Positions 18,705 to 31,126 of a stretch of 36,871 nt of DNA are shown here, piece by piece; positions within the stretch are counted from its first letter, which is position 1, and each line of letters begins with the position of its first letter. Source of the stretch: Gammaproteobacteria bacterium (GTDB taxonomy: Bacteria > Pseudomonadota > Gammaproteobacteria > Thiohalobacterales > Thiohalobacteraceae); NCBI GenBank assembly GCA_016218375.1, contig JACREG010000100.1, forward strand, positions 1-36,871, in the 5' to 3' direction. The notes under the pieces are model-generated. The model had not been told where the DNA came from, ran no database searches, and worked only from the letters and a program-made list of their open reading frames with translations. The position numbers and the translations under genes were made by a program.

Positions 18705-18934
18705 TGTGGATAACGTGTGGAGGAGAACGTTGTGAAAATTTATGCCACAGTTATCCACATTCGACACACAGGTACTTGGGGCGTTATACATAAGAATCGA
18801 CTTACTCTAAGTTGTTAATAATTATAACCAATATACACATACCCACAGATCGGCTGGCGACTAATAACAGATTCAATCAAGATTTATATAAACTTTAAAG
18901 TTATATAAAGACCAAAAGTTAAATAGGACACCCC
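18705..18934. other. oriC: Candidate oriC segment between dnaA and dnaN (DnaA boxes plus AT-rich tract)
   Basis: Perfect boxes TGTGGATAA 18705-18713 and TTATCCACA 18751-18759; one-mismatch boxes at ~18784 and 18831; AT-rich 18780-18930. Confidence 0.65.
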
Positions 18935-20035
18935 ATGAAATTCAAAATCCAGCGGGAAGCCTTTCTTAAACCCCTCCAACAGATCATTGGCGTTGTTGAA
19001 CGCCGTCAGACACTGCCGGTATTGGGCAATGTTCTAGTCCAGGCGACGGGTCAAGGGTTGACCCTTACGGCGACTGATTTGGAAGTTGAGTTAGTCGCGC
19101 GGGTTAACTTGGCAGTCGATGCCGGCGGCGAGACAACACTTCCGGCGCGCAAGCTGCTGGATATTTGCCGAACGCTTCCGGACGAGGCTTGGATTGAAAT
19201 CAGCGTCGAGCAGGATCGCGCTACGGTACGCTCCGGAAAAAGTCGTTTCACGCTGGCTACATTACCTGCCTCGGATTTCCCTGTGGTAGAAGAGCTCAAA
19301 AGCGTCCAGGCATTTAGTTTCCCGCAGAAGGAACTCAAAGAACTGATCGAACGTACCCATTTTTCCATGGCTCAACAGGATGTCCGTTATTACCTCAATG
19401 GACTGATGCTCGAGTTGGATAAGAAGGGTATTCGCAGCGTTGCTACCGACGGACACCGATTGGCAATGTGCGAACTTGCGGCCAAGACGGGCATAACCGA
19501 AAGCCAACAAGTGATCGTGCCGCGTAAGGGCGTGCAAGAGTTGCTGCGATTGTTGGAAAGCGACGAAGGCGAAGTCGAGATTCAATTGGGTGGTAACCAT
19601 ATCCGAATCAATACCCTGGAAATCCGTTTCACGTCCAAGTTGATCGATGGCCGTTTTCCGGACTACAAGCGGGTTATGCCCAAAGGGGGCGATAAGCAAA
19701 TACATGCCGATCGTGGGCGTTTACGCCAAGCATTGGCCAGAACGTCGATCCTCTCCAACGAAAAATACCGCGGTATCCGGCTGAGTCTTGATGAAAATAT
19801 ACTTAGAATACAAGCTCATAACCCAGAACAGGAAGAGGCGGAGGAAGAGCTGGAGATCCAATATGGCGGCGAAACACTGGAGATCGGTTTCAACGTGACC
19901 TATTTGCTCGATGCCTTGGGTGCGTTACCTGGCGAGGATGTCCGTATTATTTTGTCGGATGCCAACAGCAGTTGCCTTATTGAGGAAGGTGGCTCTGGTC
20001 ATTGCAAGTATGTCGTCATGCCGATGCGCCTGTAG
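18935..20035 (+). CDS. dnaN: DNA polymerase III beta sliding clamp
   Basis: MKFKIQREAFLKPLQQIIGVVERRQTLPVLGNVL ... CKYVVMPMRL. Confidence 0.98.
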   Translation: MKFKIQREAFLKPLQQIIGVVERRQTLPVLGNVLVQATGQGLTLTATDLEVELVARVNLAVDAGGETTLPARKLLDICRTLPDEAWIEISVEQDRATVRSGKSRFTLATLPASDFPVVEELKSVQAFSFPQKELKELIERTHFSMAQQDVRYYLNGLMLELDKKGIRSVATDGHRLAMCELAAKTGITESQQVIVPRKGVQELLRLLESDEGEVEIQLGGNHIRINTLEIRFTSKLIDGRFPDYKRVMPKGGDKQIHADRGRLRQALARTSILSNEKYRGIRLSLDENILRIQAHNPEQEEAEEELEIQYGGETLEIGFNVTYLLDALGALPGEDVRIILSDANSSCLIEEGGSGHCKYVVMPMRL

Positions 20036-20056
20036 ATTTAGAGTTCTGGCGCGCTA

Positions 20057-21142
20057 ATGGGCCTTACCAAGATCGCTATTAGCGATTTCCGGAATATCGC
20101 GACGGCCGAGCTGAGTTTTTCCCCACAGCTAAATCTGATCGCGGGGTGCAATGGCGCGGGTAAAACCAGCCTGCTGGAAGCCGTCTACTTTCTCGGTCGG
20201 GCCCAATCATTCCGGACCACACACCCTTCCAGTGTGATCCGTGAAGGAGCTGAGGGTCTGCTCGTTACAGGTCAGGTAACAGACCGATACAGTACGGCCA
20301 TACCGGTTGGCATACAGCGGGATAAAACCAGTATCCGTGTCAAGATGGCCGGGCGACCCGTCCAGCAACTCGCCGAGTTAGTCGTGTGTTTTCCCTTCCA
20401 GTTATTGACGCCAGACAGCCATCAATTGCTTGAGGGAGGACCGCGCTATAGACGCCGCTTCCTGGATTGGGGCGTGTTTCACGTGGAACCGGCCTTCTTT
20501 CCCGCGTGGCAACGGTACAGCCGAGCGCTACGACAACGAAACGCAGCGTTGAAAGCGAGAGCCTTACCGCAAGAGATCAGGCTCTGGGATACCGAGTTAA
20601 TTGCGGCTGCGCAGATATTAGACCAGCAACGTCGAGACTATCTGCATAACTTGTTGCCCGTCTTGGGCCGGTACGCCACCGGATTACTTGTCGACATTGT
20701 TGGACTCGGTTGGGAGTACCGGCCGGGTTGGCCACGGAAATCGACATTTGCAGAAGCCCTTGAAGAAGGCATAGAGGGCGATCGTCGCCAAGGATTCACA
20801 CGCATTGGCCCGCACCGTGCGGATTTAATACCCATCCTGGATGGCCAGCCGGCGCAGGAACGTATCTCACGCGGACAGCAAAAACAACTCGTCGCAGCAT
20901 TGATGCTGGCGCAGGCGCATGTTTACCAGACGCATCAAGGGCGGCCGTGCATTTTTCTGGTCGACGACTTGGCGTCGGAACTTGACGATGAACACCGTAA
21001 TTGTGTCTTGCAACATCTCCGCAGCCTGGGTGCTCAAGTGATAATGACGGCCATTGAGGAGGAGGCTATCGATGGGAGTATCTGGCCGGAGCAGCGCCGG
21101 TTTCACGTGGAACACGGTCGCGTGGAGGAAGTGATATACTGA
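20057..21142 (+). CDS. recF: DNA replication/repair protein RecF
   Basis: ISDFRNIATAELSFSPQLNLIAGCNGAGKTSLLEAVYFLGRAQSFRT; SRGQQKQLVAALMLAQA. Confidence 0.97.
   Translation: MGLTKIAISDFRNIATAELSFSPQLNLIAGCNGAGKTSLLEAVYFLGRAQSFRTTHPSSVIREGAEGLLVTGQVTDRYSTAIPVGIQRDKTSIRVKMAGRPVQQLAELVVCFPFQLLTPDSHQLLEGGPRYRRRFLDWGVFHVEPAFFPAWQRYSRALRQRNAALKARALPQEIRLWDTELIAAAQILDQQRRDYLHNLLPVLGRYATGLLVDIVGLGWEYRPGWPRKSTFAEALEEGIEGDRRQGFTRIGPHRADLIPILDGQPAQERISRGQQKQLVAALMLAQAHVYQTHQGRPCIFLVDDLASELDDEHRNCVLQHLRSLGAQVIMTAIEEEAIDGSIWPEQRRFHVEHGRVEEVIY
20475..20490. promoter_or_regulatory. parS-like centromere site 1 (inside recF)
   Basis: TGTTTCACGTGGAACC versus consensus TGTTNCACGTGAAACA / Pseudomonas-type TGTTYCACGTGRAACM. 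Confidence 0.7.
21099..21114. promoter_or_regulatory. parS-like centromere site 2 (inside recF)
   Basis: GGTTTCACGTGGAACA, shares TTTCACGTGGAAC with site 1. Confidence 0.65.
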
Positions 21143-21169
21143 GCCGGCTCTGGCCGAGGGAAGACATAA

Positions 21170-23590
<2,421 letters not shown>

Positions 23591-23596
23591 CGCGCG

Positions 23597-24337
23597 CTAG
23601 CGGGGCGGATTTGAAATCCGCGCCATGGTGTCTTCGATCCACGTTTCGGCTTCTTTGAGGATCTCCGCGGCCGCGCGTCCCTGGCTCTGGATGGGCGGCC
23701 CGATCACGACTTGAATCTCGCCGGGCCGCTTGATGAAACCCTTGCGCGGCCAGAATTCGCCGGCATTGTGCGCGACTGGTACGATCGGATGGCCGCTGTG
23801 TTCGGCAAGCACCGCGCCGCCAATACGATAGCGACCTCTTTGACCGGGCGCGATGCGCGTGCCCTCCGGAAAGACCACCACCCAACGCCCATCGTCCAGA
23901 CGCTGCCGGCCTTGCGTTATCAATTGATCGATGGCTTTGCGGCCCGCCTTACGATCGATGGCGATGGAGCCGAGCATCGCCAAGGCCCAGCCGAAGAACG
24001 GTATCCTCAACAACTCGCGTTTCATCACCCAGACTTGCGGCGGAAAGATCGCCTGCAACGCCAGAGTTTCCCAGGTCGATTGATGCTTGCTGAAGATGAT
24101 GGCCGTTTCGCGCGGAATATGTTCCGCGCCGCTGACCCGATAACCCAATCCGCAACTGCGTTTGAGCCACCACAAGTTGAGGAGTGCCCAGCGCGACGCG
24201 ACGGCATAACGGACTTTGAACGGAAAGGGAAAGCACAGCAGCGTCAACAGCGCAAACAGCGGAATGGTCGTAACGAAGACCACCGAGAACACACTGGATC
24301 GAACCAGTCTTACCGCGGTAACAAGCGCCTTATTCAT
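23597..24337 (-). CDS. 1-acyl-sn-glycerol-3-phosphate acyltransferase (PlsC family)
   Basis: SKHQSTWETLALQAIFP; VVFPEGTRIAPGQRG. Confidence 0.93.
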   Translation of the reverse strand: MNKALVTAVRLVRSSVFSVVFVTTIPLFALLTLLCFPFPFKVRYAVASRWALLNLWWLKRSCGLGYRVSGAEHIPRETAIIFSKHQSTWETLALQAIFPPQVWVMKRELLRIPFFGWALAMLGSIAIDRKAGRKAIDQLITQGRQRLDDGRWVVVFPEGTRIAPGQRGRYRIGGAVLAEHSGHPIVPVAHNAGEFWPRKGFIKRPGEIQVVIGPPIQSQGRAAAEILKEAETWIEDTMARISNPPR

Positions 24338-24882
24338 CGCGCGTCTTCGTCTTCCAGCAAGGCATCGACGGCCGCCGCCAGATTCTCGTACACGGGGATA
24401 TCAAGGGTGTCGTCCAACTTGGCATGGGTGAGCGCACCTTTCCCGGTCAAAACCAACCACGGTTGCGCACCGACCGCCTGCGCCGCCTGCAGATCGCGCA
24501 GCGAATCGCCGATGACAGGAACATTGTCCAAGGAGATGCCCAAGCGCTGTTCGATCTCTTGGAACAAACCCGGTTTAGGTTTGCGGCAATCGCAGTGATC
24601 GTCGGGCGCATGCGGGCAAAAGAAAATGGCGTCGACATTGCCGCCGAGTTCCGCGAGTGCCCGATGCATCTTTTCGTGGATGCGGTTCAAGGTGTCCAGA
24701 GTAAACAGGCCGCGCGCCACGCCGGATTGATTGGTCGCGACCACGACGCGGTAATCGGCACGGTTCAATCGCGCGATGGCTTCGAGGCTGCCGGGAATGG
24801 GCTGCCATTCCCCCGGCGATTTGATATATGCGTCGGAGTCTTCGTTAATGACACCGTCGCGGTCGAGGATCACGAGTCGCAT
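24334..24882 (-). CDS. gmhB: D-glycero-beta-D-manno-heptose-1,7-bisphosphate 7-phosphatase
   Basis: LVILDRDGVINEDSDAYIKSPGEWQPIPGSLEAIARLN; FFCPHAPDDHCDCRKPKPGL. Confidence 0.95.
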   Translation of the reverse strand: MRLVILDRDGVINEDSDAYIKSPGEWQPIPGSLEAIARLNRADYRVVVATNQSGVARGLFTLDTLNRIHEKMHRALAELGGNVDAIFFCPHAPDDHCDCRKPKPGLFQEIEQRLGISLDNVPVIGDSLRDLQAAQAVGAQPWLVLTGKGALTHAKLDDTLDIPVYENLAAAVDALLEDEDAR

Positions 24883-24889
24883 TGGGCGC

Positions 24890-25228
24890 TCAATCCATGT
24901 CGCGGAATTCGGACACGCGGATGCGGCCGTTGACCATGCGCGACTCGCGTTGCATGAGTTTATCCATCTTCTCCCAGAACACCTGCTTGAGATCGAAATC
25001 CTGGGCGATGGCCGTGCCGATCAGCAGGATGAACAGATCGGCGCATTCCTCGGCGAGCTTGGTTTTGTCCTTGCCCTTGGTCACGCACGAAGAAATCTCG
25101 CCGAGTTCCTCGGCCATCAGTGCGACGCGGTAAGTCAGCTCCTCGCCGCCGGTGTTCTTGAAATCGTGCTTATCGTGGAAGGCCTGCACGGCCGCCAGCA
25201 TCGCCTGATAGGAATCGCGCTCGGTCAT
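24890..25228 (-). CDS. MazG-like nucleotide pyrophosphohydrolase
   Basis: ALMAEELGEISSCVTKGKDKTKLAEECADLFILLIGTA: EExxE...ExxD pattern. Confidence 0.8.
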   Translation of the reverse strand: MTERDSYQAMLAAVQAFHDKHDFKNTGGEELTYRVALMAEELGEISSCVTKGKDKTKLAEECADLFILLIGTAIAQDFDLKQVFWEKMDKLMQRESRMVNGRIRVSEFRDMD

Positions 25229-25233
25229 CGTAT

Positions 25234-27384
25234 TCAACTCTGTAAACGGGAGAGATCGGCGACGCGCAGGAACAGCCCCTGCAACTGCTGCAACAGCGCG
25301 AGGCGATTGCCACGCAGCGCCGTGTCTTCGGCCATCACCATGACGTTATCGAAGAAACGATCGACCGGTTCGCGCAACGCGGCGAGCCGACGCAGACCTT
25401 CGGTGTAATCGCCGTGATCGAACTGCGCACTCACGCCATCGCGCAATTCGCTCAGCGCCTTGGCCAGATCCAGCTCCGCCGTATCGATGAGCCGCGCGGC
25501 ATCGACCGTGGAAGGAATCGCCTCCTCGGTCTTGCGCAGGATATTGCCGATGCGTTTGTTGGCGGCGGCGAGGCTTTCCGCTTCCGGCAGCGCGCGGAAT
25601 TCCGTGACCGCGTGCAGACGCGCGTGGAAATCCAGCGGCCGCGTGGGGCGCTGCGCACGCACGGCATCGAACACATCCGGCGCGATGCCGGCATCGGTGT
25701 AATACGCGCGCAGGCGTTCCATCATGAAATCGAACACGCCGTCGACCGCCGCGGCCGCTTTGAGCGCCGACGGGAAACCGGCCGCGGCGGTTGCGAGCAG
25801 TTCCGCGAGATCGAGGTCACGCTTGGCTTCGATGAGAATGCGCAAGACGCCGAGTGCCGCGCGCCGCAGCGCAAACGGATCTTTGTCGCCGGTGGGCGGT
25901 TGACCGATGGCGAAGATGCCGACCAGCGTATCCAGCCGATCGGCGATCGCCAAGGCCTGGCCGGTGGCGGACGCGGGCAACGCATCGCCGGCGAAGCGCG
26001 GCCAATACTGTTCGTCCAAGGCCTGCGCGACCTCGGCCGGTTCACCGTCGTGCTGCGCGTAGTAGCGGCCCATCACACCTTGCAGCTCGGGGAACTCGAA
26101 CACCATGTGCGCGAGCAGATCGCATTTCGCCAGCATGGCCGCACGTTCGGCGAGTTGCTTATCGGCGCCGATGGCGGCGGCAATGTGCCCCGCGAGTTGC
26201 GCGACGCGCTTCTGTTTATCCAGCAACGTACCGAGCTTGGTCTGGAACACCATCGTGCCGAGTTTGTCGATGCGGCTTTCCAAGCGTTGCTTGCGATCCT
26301 GGTTCCAGAAGAACGCGGCATCGCTCAGGCGCGGACGCACCACGCGCTCGTTGCCGGCCTTCACCTGCGCGGGATCGCGGCTGACGATATTGGAAATAGT
26401 GATGAAGTGCGGCAGCAACTTGCCGGCGCTGTCGACCACCGGAAAATATTTTTGATTGTCCTGCATGGTCGAGACCAATGCCTCGGACGGCACATCGAGA
26501 AAGCGCGTCTCGAAATCGCCGACCACGGCGACCGGCCATTCGACCAGCGCGGTGACCTCGTCGAGCAGATCGTCGTCGATCAACACGCGGCCGCCGGCGG
26601 CGACACCGGCCTCGATGACTTGACCGCGAATCGCCTCGCGGCGCGCAGCGAAATCGGCCATGACGCGACCTTCGGTTTCCAGCAGCGGGGCATACGCGGC
26701 GGGCTCGCCAATATAAATGGTTTGCGGATGATGGAAGCGGTGGCCGCGGGTCTCGCGACCGCTCTTCACGCTGAGAATCTCGGCGTCGATGACGCTGTCG
26801 CCGAACAGCAGCACGATCCAATGCACCGGACGCACGAACTCCGCCGTGCCCGCGCCCCAACGCATGCGCTTCGGGATGGGCAGTTGATTGAGTGCGTGCG
26901 TGACGATGTCCGGCATCAATTCCGCGGTGGCACGGCCGCGCTCCATGACACGATAGATCAGCCAGGCGCCCTTGTCGGTTTCGAGCTGTTCCAACTGTTC
27001 CATGGCGACGCCGCAGGAACGCGCGAAGCCTTGCGCGCCCGGGGTGGGATTGCCCTCGCCGTCGAACGCCGTGGTCAAGGCCGGGCCGCGGCGGATTTGT
27101 TCGCGGTCGGCCTGTGACGTCGCAAGTTGTTCGATCCAGATCGCCAAGCGGCGCGGCGCGGCGTAACTGTGCACGCTGCCGAAGGCGAGTCCGGCCTGTT
27201 CCAAGCCTTTGCGCACGCCGTCAGTGAAGGCCTGGCTCAGACGCAGCAGCGCCTTCGGCGGCAATTCCTCGGTGCCGATTTCGATCAGCAGGTCGCGGGC
27301 CTCGTTGCGGACTCCCTCCCTGGCGTCCGCCCCTGCGGGGCCAGCCTTGCGGCTGTCCAAATTCGTTCCCGACGAATTTGTCAT
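25234..27384 (-). CDS. glyS: Glycyl-tRNA synthetase beta subunit (start uncertain; N-terminal extension)
   Basis: [47 protein letters not shown]-type C-terminus ([22 protein letters not shown]). Confidence 0.96.
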   Translation of the reverse strand: MTNSSGTNLDSRKAGPAGADAREGVRNEARDLLIEIGTEELPPKALLRLSQAFTDGVRKGLEQAGLAFGSVHSYAAPRRLAIWIEQLATSQADREQIRRGPALTTAFDGEGNPTPGAQGFARSCGVAMEQLEQLETDKGAWLIYRVMERGRATAELMPDIVTHALNQLPIPKRMRWGAGTAEFVRPVHWIVLLFGDSVIDAEILSVKSGRETRGHRFHHPQTIYIGEPAAYAPLLETEGRVMADFAARREAIRGQVIEAGVAAGGRVLIDDDLLDEVTALVEWPVAVVGDFETRFLDVPSEALVSTMQDNQKYFPVVDSAGKLLPHFITISNIVSRDPAQVKAGNERVVRPRLSDAAFFWNQDRKQRLESRIDKLGTMVFQTKLGTLLDKQKRVAQLAGHIAAAIGADKQLAERAAMLAKCDLLAHMVFEFPELQGVMGRYYAQHDGEPAEVAQALDEQYWPRFAGDALPASATGQALAIADRLDTLVGIFAIGQPPTGDKDPFALRRAALGVLRILIEAKRDLDLAELLATAAAGFPSALKAAAAVDGVFDFMMERLRAYYTDAGIAPDVFDAVRAQRPTRPLDFHARLHAVTEFRALPEAESLAAANKRIGNILRKTEEAIPSTVDAARLIDTAELDLAKALSELRDGVSAQFDHGDYTEGLRRLAALREPVDRFFDNVMVMAEDTALRGNRLALLQQLQGLFLRVADLSRLQS

Positions 27385-28322
27385 GCCGCGCCCCCCTGTT
27401 TGCACATCGGGAAGCCGAGCGCCTCGCGGGCGTTGTAATAGGCCTGGGCGCAGGCGCGTGCCAGTGTGCGCACACGCAGAATGAAACGTTGCCGCTCAGT
27501 GACCGAGATCGCGCTGCGCGCGTCCAGCAGATTGAAGGTGTGCGAGGCCTTCAACACCATTTCATAGGCGGGCAACGGCAGGCCGGCCTCGATGAGCTTC
27601 TGACTCTCGCGCTCGCAGACGTCGAACCAATGAAACAGATCGTCGACCGGCGCATGTTCGAAGTTGTAGGCCGACATCTCGACTTCGTTCTGATGGAACA
27701 CGTCGCCATACGTGATGTTGCCCTGCGGGCCGCGTGTCCACACCAGATCGAACACGCTCTCCACGCCTTGCAGATACATGGCGATGCGTTCCAGACCGTA
27801 GGTGATTTCGCCGGTGACGGGCCGGCAGTCGAGGCCGCCGACTTGTTGGAAATAGGTGAACTGGGTGACTTCCATGCCGTTCAGCCAGATCTCCCAGCCG
27901 AGTCCCCAGGCGCCGAGCGTCGGCGATTCCCAATTGTCTTCGACGAAACGGATATCGTGCACCAACGTGTCGATGCCGAGTTGGCGCAGCGAACCGAGAT
28001 AGAGTTCCTGAATGTCGAGCGGCGAAGGTTTCAGGATCACCTGAAACTGGTAGTAATGCTGTAGGCGATTCGGGTTCTCGCCATAGCGGCCATCGGTGGG
28101 GCGGCGCGACGGTTGTACATACGCGGTGCGCCAGGGCTCGGGACCGATGGAACGGAGAAAGGTCGCCGGGTGAAACGTACCGGCGCCGACTTCCAGATCA
28201 AACGGTTGCAGGATGACGCAGCCTTGTGCGGCCCAGTATTCCTGCAAGGCCAGGATCAAGCCTTGAAAGGTGCTGACGTCGCGCGCGCTGGCGGCGACCG
28301 GAGTTTGCGCGGACATCGACAT
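27381..28322 (-). CDS. glyQ: Glycyl-tRNA synthetase alpha subunit
   Basis: [47 protein letters not shown]. Confidence 0.98.
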   Translation of the reverse strand: MSMSAQTPVAASARDVSTFQGLILALQEYWAAQGCVILQPFDLEVGAGTFHPATFLRSIGPEPWRTAYVQPSRRPTDGRYGENPNRLQHYYQFQVILKPSPLDIQELYLGSLRQLGIDTLVHDIRFVEDNWESPTLGAWGLGWEIWLNGMEVTQFTYFQQVGGLDCRPVTGEITYGLERIAMYLQGVESVFDLVWTRGPQGNITYGDVFHQNEVEMSAYNFEHAPVDDLFHWFDVCERESQKLIEAGLPLPAYEMVLKASHTFNLLDARSAISVTERQRFILRVRTLARACAQAYYNAREALGFPMCKQGGAA

Positions 28323-28410
28323 GAATCAACTGCTTAAGCTAAAGGAGCGGGCAGTATAGCGGGTCGATGGGCGGGAGGTAAGCGGGCGTTGTCGCCGCTG
28401 AATAAGTAGG

Positions 28411-28439
28411 ACGGGGACGGAATTCAATTCCGTCCCCGT
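28411..28439. terminator. 29-bp perfect palindrome, possible terminator of the outer-membrane protein gene
   Basis: ACGGGGACGGAATT-C-AATTCCGTCCCCGT between the OMP stop and the glyQ start. Confidence 0.6.
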
Positions 28440-28448
28440 ATACAACCA

Positions 28449-28946
28449 TCAGAACTGCAGGCCGAGACCTACCGAGATCATGCTGGTTTCCAGATCGGCG
28501 TTGAACTGTTCCCATTCGAGGCGGGCATGGAACTGGTCGGCGAAGATGTACTTGGCGCCGACGCCATACATGATGTCCGAGCCGTCATAGCCGACCGTGT
28601 TGATGTCCTGGTCCCAGAAGGCGAAACCGACTTTGCCGTAGACGGAGAATGTCTCGACGATCGGGAAGGCGGCGACACCGGCGGCATAGAAGGCCTCGGT
28701 TTCGGTGTCGACTGCGCCCGAGCTGGCATCGCCCAGATCGGCCCAACCGGCCTCGAAGCCGAAGTTGTCGGTGACCATCATGCCGCCATAGAGCTTCCAG
28801 GCGCTGTCGGTCTCGTCGAGACTGACGGCATGGGCCGAGTCGTCGATGTCGGACTTGCCGATGCCGGCACCGACGAAGATTTCCGCCTGGCTGGCGGTGC
28901 TCCACAGCAAGGCGGTACCCAGTGCAATCGCGAGTTTGCTTTTCAT
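28449..28946 (-). CDS. Outer-membrane beta-barrel (OmpA/OmpW-like) protein with signal peptide
   Basis: MKSKLAIALGTALLWSTASQA|EIFVGAGIGKSDIDD... alternating strands, ends VGLGLQF (C-terminal Phe). Confidence 0.85.
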   Translation of the reverse strand: MKSKLAIALGTALLWSTASQAEIFVGAGIGKSDIDDSAHAVSLDETDSAWKLYGGMMVTDNFGFEAGWADLGDASSGAVDTETEAFYAAGVAAFPIVETFSVYGKVGFAFWDQDINTVGYDGSDIMYGVGAKYIFADQFHARLEWEQFNADLETSMISVGLGLQF

Positions 28947-29184
28947 GCCGTACTCCTCCACGTGATGTTATTGGCGATGCGTTGTTGCGGTCGTCGCTCC
29001 CGACGGCCGATGGCCGGTGATTGTAGCAGCAATCGCCGCGCCGACCAGGGGCTGTATGGTCGGAATGGGTGCGGACGTCAATCCTGGCAGTCTCTTCCAG
29101 AGGCTGGTGTGGAATCTGCATGACTTCAAGTCAAGGTGTTCCGCGGCGGGGCCGCTATGCGTTGTACCGGCAGGAGGAATTCCC

Positions 29185-29760
29185 ATGGCGCAATTGATCC
29201 TGGAACCGACGTCCACCGCCCAGTGGCATGCCTTGGTCAGCGCGGCCGAGGCGGCATCCGCGCGCCGTCTGGACGAAACGCTGGAGAGTTATCTGGTGTT
29301 TCTGCTGATGCGCTTCGTCGCCCGTCCCGATCTCGCCGGCCGGACCCTGGCCCTCGATTATCTGCGCGGCAGCGCCGCCAGCGGACAACTGCGGGCGGCG
29401 CAACTGCGCGATGTCGGCGATCAGTGCCTGCTGTTCTCGGGCCTGTACCCGCAACATGCCGAACGCCGTCTGGTGCGGGTTTCCTACTATGTCGAACTGG
29501 GCCGGGGCGCCTATGGTCAGCTTGCCGAGCGTCTGCGCCACGCCGGCGCGGAGATGTACCAACAACTCTGCCAGGGCTTTGTGGTGCTGATGGATGTGTT
29601 GCAGGCGATGCGCGCGTTGAGCGGCGCGCCGGCACTGGCGCCGTTGCAGAGCCTCGAACTCTGGGCCGAGACCGGCAGCCAAGGTGCCCGCCAGCAGTTG
29701 CGTGCCTGCACCGATGCCACTCCGGTCGTGGTCACGACGGACCCGCAAAAACCGCACTAA
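29185..29760 (+). CDS. Conserved hypothetical protein
   Basis: AGGAGG RBS at ATG 29185; MAQLILEPTSTAQWHALVSAAEAASARRLDETLESYLVFLLMRF. Confidence 0.75.
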   Translation: MAQLILEPTSTAQWHALVSAAEAASARRLDETLESYLVFLLMRFVARPDLAGRTLALDYLRGSAASGQLRAAQLRDVGDQCLLFSGLYPQHAERRLVRVSYYVELGRGAYGQLAERLRHAGAEMYQQLCQGFVVLMDVLQAMRALSGAPALAPLQSLELWAETGSQGARQQLRACTDATPVVVTTDPQKPH

Positions 29761-29846
29761 ACCCACCGATCCCACGGGTTTTCCGCCGCGCTGCCGTGCC
29801 CGGCTATTTGGGCTAGAATAGCCGCCCTTTCTCTCAGGTGGGTGGC

Positions 29847-30890
29847 ATGGCCGAACAACGCAAAGCGGTGGCGCTGATCTCCGGCGGCCTGGACTCCATG
29901 CTCGCGGCCAAGGCGATGCTGGAGCAGGGCATCCGCGTCGAGGGCATCAATTTCTTCACCGGCTTCTGCGTAGAGGGACACACCCACGCCATCCGTCGCC
30001 AGGATGCCGCCAAGCCCAAACGCAACAACGCGCTGTGGGTCGCCGAACAGCTCGGCATCAAACTGCACATCGTCGACGTCATCGAAGAATACAAAGATGT
30101 CGTGCTCAACCCAAAGCACGGCTACGGCGCCAATCTCAATCCCTGTCTCGACTGCAAGATCTTCATGGTGCACAAGGCGCTGGAATGGATCGACGCGCAC
30201 GGTTTCGATTTCATCATCACCGGCGAAGTGGTCGGCCAGCGGCCGATGTCGCAGCGCAAGGACACCATGCCGGTGGTGGCGCGCGAGTCCGGCGCCGAGG
30301 ATCGTCTGGTGCGACCCTTGTGTGCGCAGAATCTCCCCGCGACGCTGCCCGAACGCGAAGGCTGGATCGACCGCGAGCGTATGTACGGTTTCAGCGGCCG
30401 CTCGCGCAAACCGCAGATGGCACTGGCTAAGCAATACGGCTTCACGGAATGGGCGCAACCGGCCGGCGGCTGCTGTTTCCTCACCGACGAACAATATGCG
30501 CACAAGCTCGCCGATTTCTGGCAGGGACGCGGCGAGCGCCGTTACGAACTCGACGACATCATGTTGCTCAAGGTCGGCCGGCATTTGCGCCCGCGCCCGC
30601 ACTTCAAAATGATTATCGGCCGCGAAGAAGGCGAGAATAATTTTCTGGAAGGTTATCGCAAACAGTTTGTGCATCTGCGCGCCCTGAGTCTGGAAGGACC
30701 GCTGGCTTTGATCGACGGCCACGTGGACGACAGCGATCTGGAACTCGCCGCACGGCTGGTGTGCCGCTTCGGCAAGGGCCGCGATGCCGAGCGCGTGCAG
30801 GTCGTTATCACCGATCTACACGGCGAAACCCGCGTTATGGATGTCGCACCGTTATCAGCCGATGACGTGCCGCAGGCGTGGTATCTATGA
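29847..30890 (+). CDS. PP-loop ATPase of ThiI/MnmA-like tRNA thiolation type
   Basis: KAVALISGGLDSMLAAKAMLEQG (SGGxDS loop); NPCLDCKIFM; GGCCFLTD; alternative start 29838. Confidence 0.75.
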   Translation: MAEQRKAVALISGGLDSMLAAKAMLEQGIRVEGINFFTGFCVEGHTHAIRRQDAAKPKRNNALWVAEQLGIKLHIVDVIEEYKDVVLNPKHGYGANLNPCLDCKIFMVHKALEWIDAHGFDFIITGEVVGQRPMSQRKDTMPVVARESGAEDRLVRPLCAQNLPATLPEREGWIDRERMYGFSGRSRKPQMALAKQYGFTEWAQPAGGCCFLTDEQYAHKLADFWQGRGERRYELDDIMLLKVGRHLRPRPHFKMIIGREEGENNFLEGYRKQFVHLRALSLEGPLALIDGHVDDSDLELAARLVCRFGKGRDAERVQVVITDLHGETRVMDVAPLSADDVPQAWYL

Positions 30891-31123
30891 GCGAACACGA
30901 ACTCGACGCGCGCAATCTGCTGTGTCCGCTGCCGGTGATCCGCACCCAGGATGCCGTAAAGAAATTACAGCCCGGCGATCGTTTGCATGTGCATTGCACC
31001 GATCCGGGCGCGCTGCACGACATTCCAACCTGGTGTCGCATCAATGGACATGGCGTAGGCGATATCGTGCAACAGGGCCGCGAAATCGTCATCACCGTGC
31101 AAGTTGTCGCCGGGGAAGATTGA
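30887..31123 (+). CDS. tusA: TusA/SirA-family sulfurtransferase
   Basis: ELDARNLLCPLPVIRTQDAVKKLQPGDRLHVHCTDPGALHDIPTWC; ATGA overlap with PP-loop gene. Confidence 0.88.
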   Translation: MSEHELDARNLLCPLPVIRTQDAVKKLQPGDRLHVHCTDPGALHDIPTWCRINGHGVGDIVQQGREIVITVQVVAGED

Positions 31124-31126
31124 GGC

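Noticed and set aside
25414-27117. 567-aa plus-strand ORF
   Set aside because: Antisense shadow of glyS in high-GC DNA; translation is low-complexity Arg/His/Gly-rich with no family resemblance
30722-30733. GCCACGTGGAC as a third parS-like site
   Set aside because: Only the CACGTG core and few flanking bases match; not comparable to the two recF sites
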